Positions 36,329 through 44,999 of a DNA stretch of 64,000 bases are shown here, one piece after another. The position numbers and the translations under genes are program-made. How positions within the stretch are numbered: position 1 is the first letter of the stretch; the number at the start of each line of letters is the position of its first letter. The DNA is from Rhizorhabdus dicambivorans (lineage in GTDB: Bacteria; Pseudomonadota; Alphaproteobacteria; Sphingomonadales; Sphingomonadaceae), in the NCBI RefSeq assembly GCF_002355275.1, contig NZ_CP023449.1, positions 4,380,001 through 4,444,000 on the forward strand, given 5' to 3'. The notes under the pieces were generated by a model that searched no databases, had not been told where the DNA came from, and saw only the letters and a program-made list of their open reading frames with translations.

Positions 36329-37339
36329 CTAGTCCATTTTCGCGGTTCGCTCGAGTTCCTTCATCGTCACCCGCGGATATTTGAGGACGGAGCGCATGAA
36401 GCGCGACAGAGCCCGATCCGACGGCAACAGCAGGAGCTCATCCAATCGCATATTGTTCAATACCGGGAGATCTTCGTTCATGATCTGCGCGTGCATGGCA
36501 GCCTGCCGATCCAAAAATTCTTCAGCACCTTCTTCGTTCGTTGTAATGACGGTCATGAAGAACTTGGTGCCATGGCGAGCGGAGGGTACGCTTGCGCCAA
36601 TATACCATTTGAGCCGTCCGCCTTGCTCACCCTTGTTCCGCAGGGAATTCACGCCATACACATAGATTTCCATGCGTAGGCCGCCGGTGCCCTTGTCGCC
36701 CAAATCGGCATCCCACGACATACGACTTCGGTAGGGGTCGATTTCTTCAACCTCCGAATGGACAATGTTTATACCGTGAAGAGAGCGCAAGTGCGCAATG
36801 TCGTACACGTTGGTGGTGAACATCCACGGCTCACAGTTCAGCTTGTCGTTAAGCTGCACCTCGAAGGACCGGGCGACATGCTTCGTCTCGTCGAAATCCT
36901 CGAAGGTCTGAAGCTCATAAAGCGGCGTTTTACCGAAGAACACCCAGATCAGTCCGAACTGCTCGCGCGCCGCGAACTCGAAGAGCTTGGCGCGCTTCGG
37001 GATCTCATCACCCGCGGGGATATGTTTGCAATCGCCGCCGTCGCCATAGGACCAATGATGAAAGGGGCAGCGAATATCGTTGCCGACGACCTCGCCACCT
37101 ACGCTCAGGTCGGCACCCATATGCTTGCAATAGGCGGACATTGCGCGGATCACGCCATCCTCGCCGCGATAGACGACGACCCGCCCGTCCGCAATATCGC
37201 GGCCGACGACCTTACCCTTCGGTACGTCCGCCGAAAGGGCAACCGGGTACCAGCACTCGTGGGCGCCGGGGCCCAGATCAAATATCGATCTCCCCCCCGA
37301 AGTGCTCTCGGCAGGGTCAGCCGTTGCGCGCGCAGCCAT
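36329..37339 (-). CDS. Rieske non-heme iron oxygenase
   Basis: 336 residues, start ATG 37339 with a perfect GAAGGAGG. Rieske ligands CKH (Cys71/His73) and CPFHHW (Cys91/His94); iron motif NVYDIAHLRSLHG with Asp180, His183, His188. Sibling of 29154-30182. It is the first gene of a minus-strand unit with the HMGCS-OB fusion (84 bases downstream) and the thiolase, so its product is probably passed to that acyltransferase pair. No reductase nearby. Confidence 0.93.
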   Translation of the reverse strand: MAARATADPAESTSGGRSIFDLGPGAHECWYPVALSADVPKGKVVGRDIADGRVVVYRGEDGVIRAMSAYCKHMGADLSVGGEVVGNDIRCPFHHWSYGDGGDCKHIPAGDEIPKRAKLFEFAAREQFGLIWVFFGKTPLYELQTFEDFDETKHVARSFEVQLNDKLNCEPWMFTTNVYDIAHLRSLHGINIVHSEVEEIDPYRSRMSWDADLGDKGTGGLRMEIYVYGVNSLRNKGEQGGRLKWYIGASVPSARHGTKFFMTVITTNEEGAEEFLDRQAAMHAQIMNEDLPVLNNMRLDELLLLPSDRALSRFMRSVLKYPRVTMKELERTAKMD

Positions 37340-37790
37340 TTAATCCTCCTTCAATCAGGCAGCGCTGGGGAGCGCGTGCCTGCCATCCCGCCAGCCGCCT
37401 CCCAATTGCCAGGATGACGTCCGCAGATGTTCTGCGAATCAAGCATGGTCTTTCTACACAGACCCCGCCTTTTCCGTGAGATCGGGCAAGTTTATATTAT
37501 GAATGTGATGATCTCCCAAACGGGTAGTATTCACGCGGCAGCACGAGATTTTCTCGGAGATTATACTTTTATTTGCCGTGTATCTATTCCTCTTTTAAAT
37601 GAGATATTTCGTCGATATATTAGAGTAACTTTGCAATAATTTACGATATTACATGAGGGTCTGCGTCATGAAGGATGAATGTCCATCATCGCAGAGTTCG
37701 TTTGGAAAATCAGGGATGAACGTTTCGGCGTACGGTTTCGCGGCAACGCGGAAAAATTCCGGTCAAGCATTCCCAGCGAACAGGGCGAGC
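37340..37790. other. AT-rich intergenic region
   Basis: Between the Rieske start and the end of the IclR gene. Bases about 37480-37650 are strongly AT-rich (TTTATATTATGAATG, ACTTTTATTTGCC, GATATATTAGAG) against a GC-rich background, as expected of a promoter/regulatory region or foreign DNA. Bases 37690-37730 repeat a short piece of the unrecognised remnant at 33205-33500. No gene seen. Confidence 0.45.
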
Positions 37791-38540
37791 TCAACTAGCA
37801 GTCGCGCTGGTCTGCCGGACCTCTTTGCGCAACAGCTCCAGGAAGCGGTCATGTTCGCTCTCTATCCGGTAGATCGGGGCGCCGATACCGATGGCGAGGG
37901 GGGGGTGATCGCCCAGTCCCGCGATTGGCATCGCAATGACGCCGGCGCCCGGTGTCACCGTTCCCTTGGTGAGATAATAGCCGAGCTTTCGACCCTCTCT
38001 TACCTTGTCGATGATCTCCTGAGGGGAGAGCGGAGAAGCGTCGGCTGGTCGCTCTGCATTCACCCGGCGTACGATCGCGCCGATCTGCTTGTCAGACTTG
38101 GTGGAGAGCAAGGCCTGACCGACCGCAGTCGTACATAGCGGTCTTCGCGCGCCCTGCCTCATGTGAAAGCGGATCGGATTCGTCGCCTGAAGCACCTTCA
38201 CGTAGACGACGTCCATGCCTTGCTCGGTGCCGAGGACGATCATGTCGCCCGTGGCCGTGCTGAGATGGCGCATCATCTTGGTCGGGTCCTGGGCACGACC
38301 GGCTTCGTCGACCAGCCAGGCGCCGATCAGCGCGATGCGGATCGTCGGCCGGAAGCGGCGGGTCTCGGCTTCGAAGCTGAGATAACCAAGCGAGGCGAGT
38401 GAGCGCAACAATACAGACGTGCTGGACTGCGGGTAGCCGAGGGCCCGACGGATCTCGTCCGCCGATGCCGCGCCTTGGCGTTCCGCAAAGTACTCCAGCA
38501 CTTCGAGTACCCGGCGGGCCGATTTAACGGATTGATCCAT
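37791..38540 (-). CDS. IclR-family transcriptional regulator
   Basis: 249 residues from ATG 38540 (an in-frame GTG two codons earlier is possible). Winged helix SVKSARRVLEVLEYFAERQG and ADEIRRALGYPQSSTSVLLRSL; effector domain with QGMDVVYVKVLQATNP, TTAVGQALLSTKSD and GAGVIAMPIAGLGDHPPLAIG. It is a different subfamily from the IclR pair at 7327 and 48324. It lies 60 bases downstream of the MmgE/PrpD gene on the same strand, so it may be the last gene of the six-gene acyl-CoA operon it probably controls. Confidence 0.92.
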   Translation of the reverse strand: MDQSVKSARRVLEVLEYFAERQGAASADEIRRALGYPQSSTSVLLRSLASLGYLSFEAETRRFRPTIRIALIGAWLVDEAGRAQDPTKMMRHLSTATGDMIVLGTEQGMDVVYVKVLQATNPIRFHMRQGARRPLCTTAVGQALLSTKSDKQIGAIVRRVNAERPADASPLSPQEIIDKVREGRKLGYYLTKGTVTPGAGVIAMPIAGLGDHPPLAIGIGAPIYRIESEHDRFLELLRKEVRQTSATAS

Positions 38541-38600
38541 GGCCACCGCTATAAGCGTGTATGAGTAAGCTCATATCCGCCCTGCACCCCTCATTTCAAA

Positions 38601-39950
38601 TCATGCAGCACGCTTATACAACTCCGAGACAGAACGCACATCCTGCAGATTGCAGAGCATCGAGAAAAGGTCCCTGCGCGTCGCCTCGCCAAGCTGGCTT
38701 GCGGTGCATTCGTCAAACTTGGCCGCTAGCCTCGGCTGCCCCGCAGGGTTGGAGGCGTGGCCAAATGCGAAGCGAACCGCGGGGCCGGATTGAACGGTGC
38801 CGTCAGCGAACTCGATCTCGACATGGTCTGCGGGCGAGAACAGCGATTGCTGCGGGTCTATTTCGGTGCACTCGACCCGTTCGACACGTGCCATGAGTTC
38901 GCGGACGGCGACGCGCTTGACGTAATCGTCGTCAAGCTCACGAAGGCCGACGCTGCCCTCCAAGATAGCGGCGGCGACGGCAAATTCTGCGCTGAACTTT
39001 GCTTCTAGCGACGTGCCCGGCGCTCGGTAACGAAGGATCTGCGACTGGGTGTGACCCAGGTGCACGCGAATGGACCGGATCGCATCGATGCGCCCCGCCG
39101 TCGCGTCGGCCAGGGCGACTACCGAGTCGATCATCCGATGTGCGGCATAGCAGACCGGATAGAGCTTGATATTGGGGCCTTCGGACAAGATCCGCCATGA
39201 GCGGCCGAAGGCAGGCTCAGTCGTGCGATCCACCCTGGCTGCAGGCGAATATGCCGCAAGGAAGCCCAGCGGATGCTCCAGCGCATCGATCGCCGCTGTC
39301 ATGCCCTGAGCCGCGAGCTGCGCCGCGAGGACTCCGTTCTGAGCGGCGCGGCCGAGCTGGTAGGGCTTGGTCATCGAGCCGAAATTCGCGACGAGTCCTG
39401 CCGACATCGAGGCGGAAATGGATAGTGCCGCTGCGGCCTTCTCCTCGTCCAGGCCCAGCAGATTGGCGCAGGCGGCCGCAGCGCCGATGGCACCGAAAAT
39501 GCCGGTGGGGTGGAAGCCCTTCGCGTGATGCTTGTCCTGCTCCCGAGAAGCCAGCTCACACCAAACCTCGTAGCCGGCAACATAGGCCGTCAGGATATCC
39601 TTGCCGGTCGCGGCCGGTTCGCCGAGAGCCAGAATGGCCGGAAGCAGTACCGCGCTCGGGTGGCTGTCGCCAGCTGTGTCGTCATAATCCAGCGCATGCG
39701 CAGCCGTCGCGTTCACGAGCGCAGCATAGTCGGCAGAGGTGCGCAATTTCCCCCAGAGTGCCCACGCTTCGTCCGCCCCTCTTGGCGCGTTGCCGGCGAC
39801 GAGCGAGGTTACCGGCTCGTCGAGACCGAGCAGGATGACCGAGGCGCAATCGGCTATGCCCCTCACGGCGGCATCGGTCGCTCCGGTGGGAAGGTCCTCA
39901 TATTGAAGGTTCGCAACGAAATGTGCTGCGCTTTTCGTCAACCCGGTCAT
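38601..39950 (-). CDS. MmgE/PrpD family protein
   Basis: 449 residues, the usual length. HALDYDDTAGDSHPSAV is the family signature, followed by GKDILTAYVAGYEVWCELAS, HAKGFHPTGIFGAIGAAAA and KLYPVCYAAHRMIDS. Known members are 2-methylcitrate dehydratase (PrpD) and cis-aconitate decarboxylase, both acting on C5-C7 tricarboxylic or dicarboxylic acids. In this operon, with CitE-, CaiB- and MaoC-type genes, an itaconate- or methylcitrate-like substrate is plausible. The start follows the CitE-like gene by 52 bases. Confidence 0.88.
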   Translation of the reverse strand: MTGLTKSAAHFVANLQYEDLPTGATDAAVRGIADCASVILLGLDEPVTSLVAGNAPRGADEAWALWGKLRTSADYAALVNATAAHALDYDDTAGDSHPSAVLLPAILALGEPAATGKDILTAYVAGYEVWCELASREQDKHHAKGFHPTGIFGAIGAAAACANLLGLDEEKAAAALSISASMSAGLVANFGSMTKPYQLGRAAQNGVLAAQLAAQGMTAAIDALEHPLGFLAAYSPAARVDRTTEPAFGRSWRILSEGPNIKLYPVCYAAHRMIDSVVALADATAGRIDAIRSIRVHLGHTQSQILRYRAPGTSLEAKFSAEFAVAAAILEGSVGLRELDDDYVKRVAVRELMARVERVECTEIDPQQSLFSPADHVEIEFADGTVQSGPAVRFAFGHASNPAGQPRLAAKFDECTASQLGEATRRDLFSMLCNLQDVRSVSELYKRAA

Positions 39951-40002
39951 CGGAACGCCTGCCTATCATCTAGCGGACACTGAAGAACGACCATCCCAGA
40001 TG

Positions 40003-40917
40003 CTACATGCCAGCTCGTTCGGCGCGCTGGAGGATGACCTGCACCATGCGCACGGTGCCCACGTCGACCATTTGCCCATCGACGGCGATCGAGCCCAATC
40101 CCTCCGCTTCGGCCTTTGCATAGGCGTCCACAATGGCACGCGCTCTGCGGACTGCCTCGGCGTCGGGGGTGAAGACGTCCAGAGCGACATCGATCTGTGC
40201 CGGATGCAACGCCCATTTGCCGCCGAAGCCAAGGAGCTGCGCGCGCGTGCACTCCTCGCGGTAGGTTTCGAGGTCCTTGAGGCCGGGAAACGGCCCGTCG
40301 ATCGCCTCGATACCCGCCGAACGTGCGGCGATGAGAAGCTGCCAGCGGCCATAATGCCAGGGATCGCCCGGATAGCTGCTCTTCCCGTAGAGGATGATGG
40401 GATCGATACCCTGCGACGCGGAATAGTCGCCGAAACCGAAGATGAGCGCTTCCAGTCGCGGCGTCGCAAACGCGATCTCATTGACATTGCGCATGCCGTC
40501 GACTTCTTCGATCAGCACTTCGAGGCCGATCTTCTTCGTGAGCTTCAGCCGCTTCTCGATCTGCGAGAGAAGCGTATCGACGAACAGCAGATCGGATGCG
40601 CACCGCGCCTTGGGGAGCATGATCGTGTCGAGATGCTCGTGCGCCTGTTCGGTGACCTGGATGATATCCTCATAGCACCATTCCGTGCCGAGATCATTGA
40701 TGCGGACGCATGCCGTCTTCCCGCTCCAGTCGAGGTTCTTCAGCGCGTCGATCGCCTTGGCGCGGGCCGATACCTTCTCGCGCGGCGTTACGGCATCCTC
40801 GAGATCAATGAAGACATGATCGGCGTTGGAGGCGGCGGCTTTCGCAAGCATTTTCTCGCTCGATGCCGGGACGGCCAATTGCACGCGGCGGCGACGAATA
40901 GGGCGCTGATAAGTCAT
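40003..40917 (-). CDS. CitE/malyl-CoA lyase-like CoA-ester lyase
   Basis: 304 residues of the HpcH/HpaI/CitE TIM barrel: HVFIDLEDAVTPREK, ACVRINDLGTEW (substrate-binding Arg), IGLEVLIEEVDGM (metal-ligand Glu), LIFGFGDYSASQGI and WALHPAQI. The length and motifs fit malyl-CoA, beta-methylmalyl-CoA or citramalyl-CoA lyases, which split off acetyl-CoA or propionyl-CoA. AGGAAT precedes ATG 40917, seven bases after the CaiB stop. It is a different branch from the HpcH-type protein at 14261. Confidence 0.88.
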   Translation of the reverse strand: MTYQRPIRRRRVQLAVPASSEKMLAKAAASNADHVFIDLEDAVTPREKVSARAKAIDALKNLDWSGKTACVRINDLGTEWCYEDIIQVTEQAHEHLDTIMLPKARCASDLLFVDTLLSQIEKRLKLTKKIGLEVLIEEVDGMRNVNEIAFATPRLEALIFGFGDYSASQGIDPIILYGKSSYPGDPWHYGRWQLLIAARSAGIEAIDGPFPGLKDLETYREECTRAQLLGFGGKWALHPAQIDVALDVFTPDAEAVRRARAIVDAYAKAEAEGLGSIAVDGQMVDVGTVRMVQVILQRAERAGM

Positions 40918-40924
40918 GGGATTC

Positions 40925-42151
40925 CTATTTCACAATGTTCCGGTTGAACAGATTGTCGGCCTCGGCGCCCGAATAGCCCGCAAGCTCCAGGACCTCCCGC
41001 GTATTCTCGCCGAGAAGAGGAGCCCGGTGGCGCACGCGTCCGGGCGTACGGCTCATCTTGACAGGCACACCGGCGACCTTGACGGAGGTTGCCGAGCCCG
41101 GCTGCTCGACATCGACGAGCATTTCCCGGATCTTGAAGTGGGGCTCCTCGAAAATGTCGGCGACATCGTAGATCGGTCCGAACGGGATCACACCGCCGAA
41201 CAGCGCGGTCAGCTCCGCCTTGGTCTTTGTCTGGGTGAAAGCCTCGATAAGCCCATACACCTCGTCCTGATGATTGAGCCGATCGTTATTCTGTGCGTAG
41301 CGCGGATCAGTCGCATGGTGCGGCTGATCCATCAACGTGACGAGCTTTTGCCAGAATTCGTCTGTGGGCGCGCTGATCGTCAGCCAGCCGTCGGACGCCC
41401 GAACCACGCCATAAGGGCAAAGCAGGGGATGCCGGTTGCCTTCCGGCCGGGGTATGCGGCCCGTGTAGGTATATTGATTGATGATCCGTTCGCAGGTCGC
41501 CAGCACGCAATCGACCATGCTGACGTCAACGAACTGGCCGACCCCCGACCGCCGCGCTTCCATGAGCGCCATGACGATGCCAAAGGAGGCTAACATACCC
41601 GGAATGAGATCGCCTACTCCGGGTCCAACCTTGACCGGGGTCTGCGCATCCGGCCCGGTGATGCTCATGATACCGCCCATCGCCTGCCCGACGATGTCGA
41701 AAGCGGGCCAATGGACATAGGGGCTTTCCCCGGATCGTTGGTCTCCGAAACCGCGGATGGCCGCATAGACCAGCTTGGGATTGCGCGCGGACAATGTCTC
41801 ATAGGACATGCCGAAGCGTTCCATGACGCCAGCGCGGTAATTCTCGACCAGGGCATCCGCGCCATCGACCAGTTTGAAGAGGATGTCCCGGCCTTCGGGG
41901 CTCTTCAGGTCGAGCGCGATGCTCTTCTTGTTGCGGTTGACGCTTTGGTAGTAGCCGCTGATTTCGCGCAGTTCGTCATCCGCGCGATAGGGGCCGAGCC
42001 TGCGCGTCTCGTCACCTTTGAGCGGCTCGATCTTGAGCACCTCGGCGCCGTGATCCGCCAGCAATTGCGTGCAGAACGGCCCGGCCAGAACCTGCGTCAA
42101 ATCGATGACGCGGACGCCGGTCAGGGCGCCTCGGGGTTCGGAAGCGGACAT
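40925..42151 (-). CDS. CaiB/BaiF (class III) CoA transferase
   Basis: 408 residues. ALTGVRVIDLTQVLAGPFCT, NRNKKSIALDLKSPEGRD, ENYRAGVMERFG, PAFDIVGQAMGGIMSITG and GVGDLIPGMLASFGIVMAL are typical of class III CoA transferases of the formyl-CoA/mesaconyl-CoA/succinyl-CoA type; the racemase GHDxNY motif is absent. It would move CoA between acids without ATP. Its ATG shares one base with the stop of the upstream MaoC gene (TAATG). In the context of MaoC and CitE it could be a mesaconyl- or itaconyl-CoA transferase. Confidence 0.9.
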   Translation of the reverse strand: MSASEPRGALTGVRVIDLTQVLAGPFCTQLLADHGAEVLKIEPLKGDETRRLGPYRADDELREISGYYQSVNRNKKSIALDLKSPEGRDILFKLVDGADALVENYRAGVMERFGMSYETLSARNPKLVYAAIRGFGDQRSGESPYVHWPAFDIVGQAMGGIMSITGPDAQTPVKVGPGVGDLIPGMLASFGIVMALMEARRSGVGQFVDVSMVDCVLATCERIINQYTYTGRIPRPEGNRHPLLCPYGVVRASDGWLTISAPTDEFWQKLVTLMDQPHHATDPRYAQNNDRLNHQDEVYGLIEAFTQTKTKAELTALFGGVIPFGPIYDVADIFEEPHFKIREMLVDVEQPGSATSVKVAGVPVKMSRTPGRVRHRAPLLGENTREVLELAGYSGAEADNLFNRNIVK

Positions 42152-42621
42152 TATTGGGTTGGCCTCCGCCGCACGAGGACGGTGCGTTCGACCTGGCAGA
42201 CAAATTCGTCGCGCTGGTTATAGCCATAATGCCGGAAGGTCACGAGCCCGGCATCTGGCCGGTCCGACGGTGCGCAGGCGAGGACTTCGGTCACGCTGTA
42301 GAGCGTATCGCCTTCCACTACCGGCGTCCTCAGGCGCAGCTTGTCGAGTGCCACATCCGCCAGCGCATTCTCCGATGTATCCTCGCTCGCCAGGCCCACC
42401 ACGATCGAAGCCGTGACGCCGCCATAGGTGATGCGGCGTCCGAATTTGGAAGCCGCAGCATCATGCGCGTTGAAGTGGCCCTGAGCTGTGTTCATCGTCA
42501 GATGTGCCAGGATCACCGTCTCATTTTCACCGATCGTCTTGCCGCGCGCGTGCCGCATCTTCTGGCCGGGCGTGAAATCCTCGAAATAGTTGTCCGGGCT
42601 GGTGAGTTGCTGAGACGTCAT
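42151..42621 (-). CDS. MaoC-like (hotdog) acyl-CoA hydratase
   Basis: 156 residues from ATG 42621, which overlaps the stop of the ACAD gene (ATGA); the open frame reaches back into that gene but is its shadow. NYFEDFTPGQKMRHARGKTI, NTAQGHFNAHDAA, RRITYGGVTASIVVGL and TPVVEGDTLYSVTEV are hotdog-fold hydratase features of the mesaconyl-/methylmalyl-CoA type. It probably acts together with the second MaoC protein of this operon (43769), as heteromeric pairs are common. Confidence 0.88.
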   Translation of the reverse strand: MTSQQLTSPDNYFEDFTPGQKMRHARGKTIGENETVILAHLTMNTAQGHFNAHDAAASKFGRRITYGGVTASIVVGLASEDTSENALADVALDKLRLRTPVVEGDTLYSVTEVLACAPSDRPDAGLVTFRHYGYNQRDEFVCQVERTVLVRRRPTQ

Positions 42622-43772
42622 TTTGCGGGTTTCCCAAGGAGGTGATCGGAGATCACGCGCAATTGAATTTCGGATGTGCCTTCGAAGATCTTGGTGAGGC
42701 GGGCATCGCGCCAGTGCCGCTCGACGGCATAATGCGTGGTGTAGCCCGCGCCGCCATGGATCTGGATCGCTTCCGAGGTGACCCGCTCGGCCATTTCGGT
42801 GGCGAACAGCTTGACCATCGACGCTTCCAGATCGCAGCGGACGCCGGTATCGATCTTGCGGCACACCGAATACATGAGCTGCCGTGCGGCCTCGATGTCG
42901 GTCGCCATCTGCCCCAGCTTGAAGCGGATCGCCTGGAATTCGCCGATCGGCTTGCCGAACTGGATGCGTTCCTGCGCATATTTCAGCGCATCTTCGAGCG
43001 CGCCGCGCGCCAAGCCGATAGCGCGTGCTGCGGTATGCGCACGTGCGACCTCCAGGCCGCTGGTGGCAAGGTAGAAGGCACGGCCGGGTTCGCTCACCAT
43101 ATTCGCATGGGGCACGCGGGTTTTGTCGAACGCCAGTTCCCAGGTCTTCCAACCGAAATAGCCGATCTTGGGGATCGGGGCTCCGGCGCAGTTGTCGGGA
43201 AGCGCGCCGCGCGTCTTTTCGACGAGGAATGCCGAAATGCCTTTGTGCGGCTTGGCTTTGTCCACTGGTTCCGTACGCGCGAGTACCAGAATGGCGTCGG
43301 CGCCGTCGGCGTTGGTGCACCAATATTTGCTGCCGCTGATCAACCAGTCGTCGCCATCGCGCTCGGCGCGGGTCGAAAGACCGGAAATGTCGGAGCCCGT
43401 GCCCGGCTCGGACATCGAAAAGGCGAAGATCATCTCGCCCGTCGCCATTTTTGGGAGATATTTCTGCTTTTGCGCCTCAGTCATCAACTGATAGCCGAGC
43501 ATCGGCCGAATGATGCTGCTGACGCTCATCCAAGCGCGGGCAAGTTCTTCGGTTACGAGGCAATATTCGAAGCAGCCAAGACCCAATCCGCCATATTGCT
43601 GCGGGATCGTGATGCCGAAGAAGCCCAGTTCCGCCAGCTTTGCCCGCAAGGAATCCGGTATGTCGCGACGCTCAGGATCATATTCATTGGCGATCGGCAG
43701 GACTTCATTCATCGCGAAGTCGCGCGCGACATCCTGGATCATCTTCTGTTCGTCGGAAAGCGAAAAGCTCAT
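42618..43772 (-). CDS. Acyl-CoA dehydrogenase
   Basis: 384 residues, FAD-dependent. ITIPQQYGGLGLGCFEYCLV, FSMSEPGTGSDISGLSTRAE (FAD contacts), WLISGSKYWCTNADGAD, ERIQFGKPIGEFQAI, IHGGAGYTTHYAVERHW and the C-terminal KIFEGTSEIQ with the Glu in the MCAD catalytic-base position. It introduces an alpha-beta double bond into an acyl-CoA, passing electrons to ETF. Start and stop overlap both flanking MaoC genes by four bases, so dehydrogenation and hydration are coupled. Length normal. Confidence 0.93.
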   Translation of the reverse strand: MSFSLSDEQKMIQDVARDFAMNEVLPIANEYDPERRDIPDSLRAKLAELGFFGITIPQQYGGLGLGCFEYCLVTEELARAWMSVSSIIRPMLGYQLMTEAQKQKYLPKMATGEMIFAFSMSEPGTGSDISGLSTRAERDGDDWLISGSKYWCTNADGADAILVLARTEPVDKAKPHKGISAFLVEKTRGALPDNCAGAPIPKIGYFGWKTWELAFDKTRVPHANMVSEPGRAFYLATSGLEVARAHTAARAIGLARGALEDALKYAQERIQFGKPIGEFQAIRFKLGQMATDIEAARQLMYSVCRKIDTGVRCDLEASMVKLFATEMAERVTSEAIQIHGGAGYTTHYAVERHWRDARLTKIFEGTSEIQLRVISDHLLGKPAK

Positions 43773-44275
43773 AATTTGGCGTCCCTACGCGGCACGAGAT
43801 TGCTCCTTGTGAAGACGATCACTCTCTCATCGCGCTGGTTGAATCCTTCGGTCAGCCAGGTGGCGATCCCATAGCTCGCGTCGCTCTTGGACTCCCGCAG
43901 AGCCGTCACCGTCGAGCGGGCAGTAAGTGTATCGCCGACATGTGCAGGCTCACCAAAGGACAGGTCGTCTACCCCGAGAAAGGCTCCGCCACGCTCGCTC
44001 AAATCCTCGACGGACAGGCCGAAGACTATGGCAAACACCAGCATAGGGCTTATGACGATATCCGCATGACCTTCCGACTTTGCGTACTCTCTGTTAAAAT
44101 AGAGAGGGTTCAGCTGGAGGGTAGACAGCGAGAACAGAAGATTATCCGACTGTTCGATCGTGCGCCCCCAATGGTGGTTGAAAACGGCGCCCACCTCGAA
44201 GTCGTCATATGAGTTTCCCCGAAGTCTTAAGGGAAACTTCTTGAGTTCAGAGACAAGATTTTCCATCCGCGACAT
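43769..44275 (-). CDS. MaoC-like (hotdog) acyl-CoA hydratase
   Basis: 168 residues. RGNSYDDFEVGAVFNHHWGR, TLQLNPLYFNREYAKS, VISPMLVFAIVFGLSVEDL, VHVGDTL-type sequence (here AHVGDTLTARSTV) and GFNQRDERVIVF define the hotdog fold. The D-x4-H hydratase pair of classical R-hydratases is not obvious (LNPLYF in place of DxNPLH), as in mesaconyl-CoA hydratase-type proteins. It is the first gene of the operon that runs to the IclR gene at 37791. AATCATATGTGTGATT lies 70 bases upstream. Confidence 0.85.
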   Translation of the reverse strand: MSRMENLVSELKKFPLRLRGNSYDDFEVGAVFNHHWGRTIEQSDNLLFSLSTLQLNPLYFNREYAKSEGHADIVISPMLVFAIVFGLSVEDLSERGGAFLGVDDLSFGEPAHVGDTLTARSTVTALRESKSDASYGIATWLTEGFNQRDERVIVFTRSNLVPRRDAKL

Positions 44276-44344
44276 GCCTTTGAGAATCGATTATGCTGGC
44301 CCTACTATCACGCTTTGCTTCGCTGGATGACGCGCGTGCCGGAA

Positions 44345-44360
44345 AATCATATGTGTGATT
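44345..44360. promoter_or_regulatory. Candidate operator AATCA-TATGTG-TGATT upstream of the MaoC-ACAD operon
   Basis: A 5+6+5 inverted repeat 70 bases before the operon's first start codon. Its ATATGTG core resembles TTACATATGTGAA at 33043 and its mirror at 52058. It overlaps the edge of the MFS relic. Confidence 0.4.
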
Positions 44361-44484
44361 CCGGTGGTGGATTGGGCTATCATGATCCCTACGATGGAAG
44401 CAGATACGACGAGCCAGTGCGCCCGCCATTCGCCCCTGCCCTCGACGCCGACCAGCTTATCCAACAACTTGAGGAAATGTCCTT
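44360..44484 (-). pseudogene. Relic: N-terminal 40 codons of an MFS transporter
   Basis: Minus-strand sequence LDKLVGVEGRGEWRAHW and LVVSASIVGIMIAQS matches the start of the intact transporter at 20658 (LDHLIPSEGRAEWRAHW, VVASIVGIMIGQA). Nothing of the remaining 380 residues follows; the sequence passes directly into the region upstream of the MaoC operon. The original start area is also degraded. Confidence 0.8.
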
Positions 44485-44884
44485 TCCCAGCTTTTATTGT
44501 TGGTATTGGATCGACTGTCTACTCTGGCGCCGATTGGACTCGCACACAATGAGCGCAGGTCTTCGAGTCAGCAAGCGCAGCCTTCCGGACATCAGAACGC
44601 GCACGAGCGTGACAAACAATGCCGCGTCGCCTGTCGGTGCGGCACAGACTGTGCTTGGGGTGTGGCGGGCGGGCAGACCGAAACCTCTAGCGCAACCGCC
44701 GAGGCAATCATGGTCACGAGGCTGTCAATTTCGGTCCATAAGTTCAACCACATGGGTAGTGCCGTCGCGGCTCCGCTGCCGGAGGGCGATATCCGGCCGA
44801 GGCCGTTCTCGGCTTCGCCGGAACACCTCTAGCCACTACCTTAGGTCGCAGAGCGCACCTGGAATCATATATATAATTTTAAGC
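44485..44884. other. Gene-free stretch between two relics
   Basis: About 400 bases. Plus-strand frames are open for up to 200 codons but their amino-acid sequence is not protein-like in any family I know. RPRPFSASPEHL-like sequence near 44790-44830 looks like a possible degraded gene end. Probably scrambled remains of earlier genes. Confidence 0.35.
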
Positions 44885-44999
44885 TCTTCGCCTCTCAGCG
44901 CCGGCTGGGGGTGGTAGATGGCGAGACATCGGTCGTGTGCGCCGCATCTTCGTGGGATCATCCGAAGTTTGTCGCATGATCATCGAGCGGTCCCTGTAG
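44885..44999 (+). pseudogene. Relic: C-terminal end of an acyl-CoA dehydrogenase
   Basis: From 44922 to the TAG at 44997-44999 the frame reads RDIGRVRRIFVGSSEVCRMI then IERSL. This matches the end of ACADs such as the one at 54037-55176 (RARRIFGGTSEICKTI, GRSL). A degraded LFGGWGY-like stretch precedes it. The rest of the gene is absent. Confidence 0.75.

Noticed and set aside
35879-36679. Plus-strand frame of 266 codons between the HMGCS and Rieske genes
   Set aside because: Covers the ends of two real minus-strand genes and their spacer; no protein features.
42151-43323. A 390-residue fusion protein upstream-extended from the MaoC gene
   Set aside because: The extra N-terminal part is an out-of-frame reading of the ACAD gene; the true MaoC start is the ATGA overlap at 42621.
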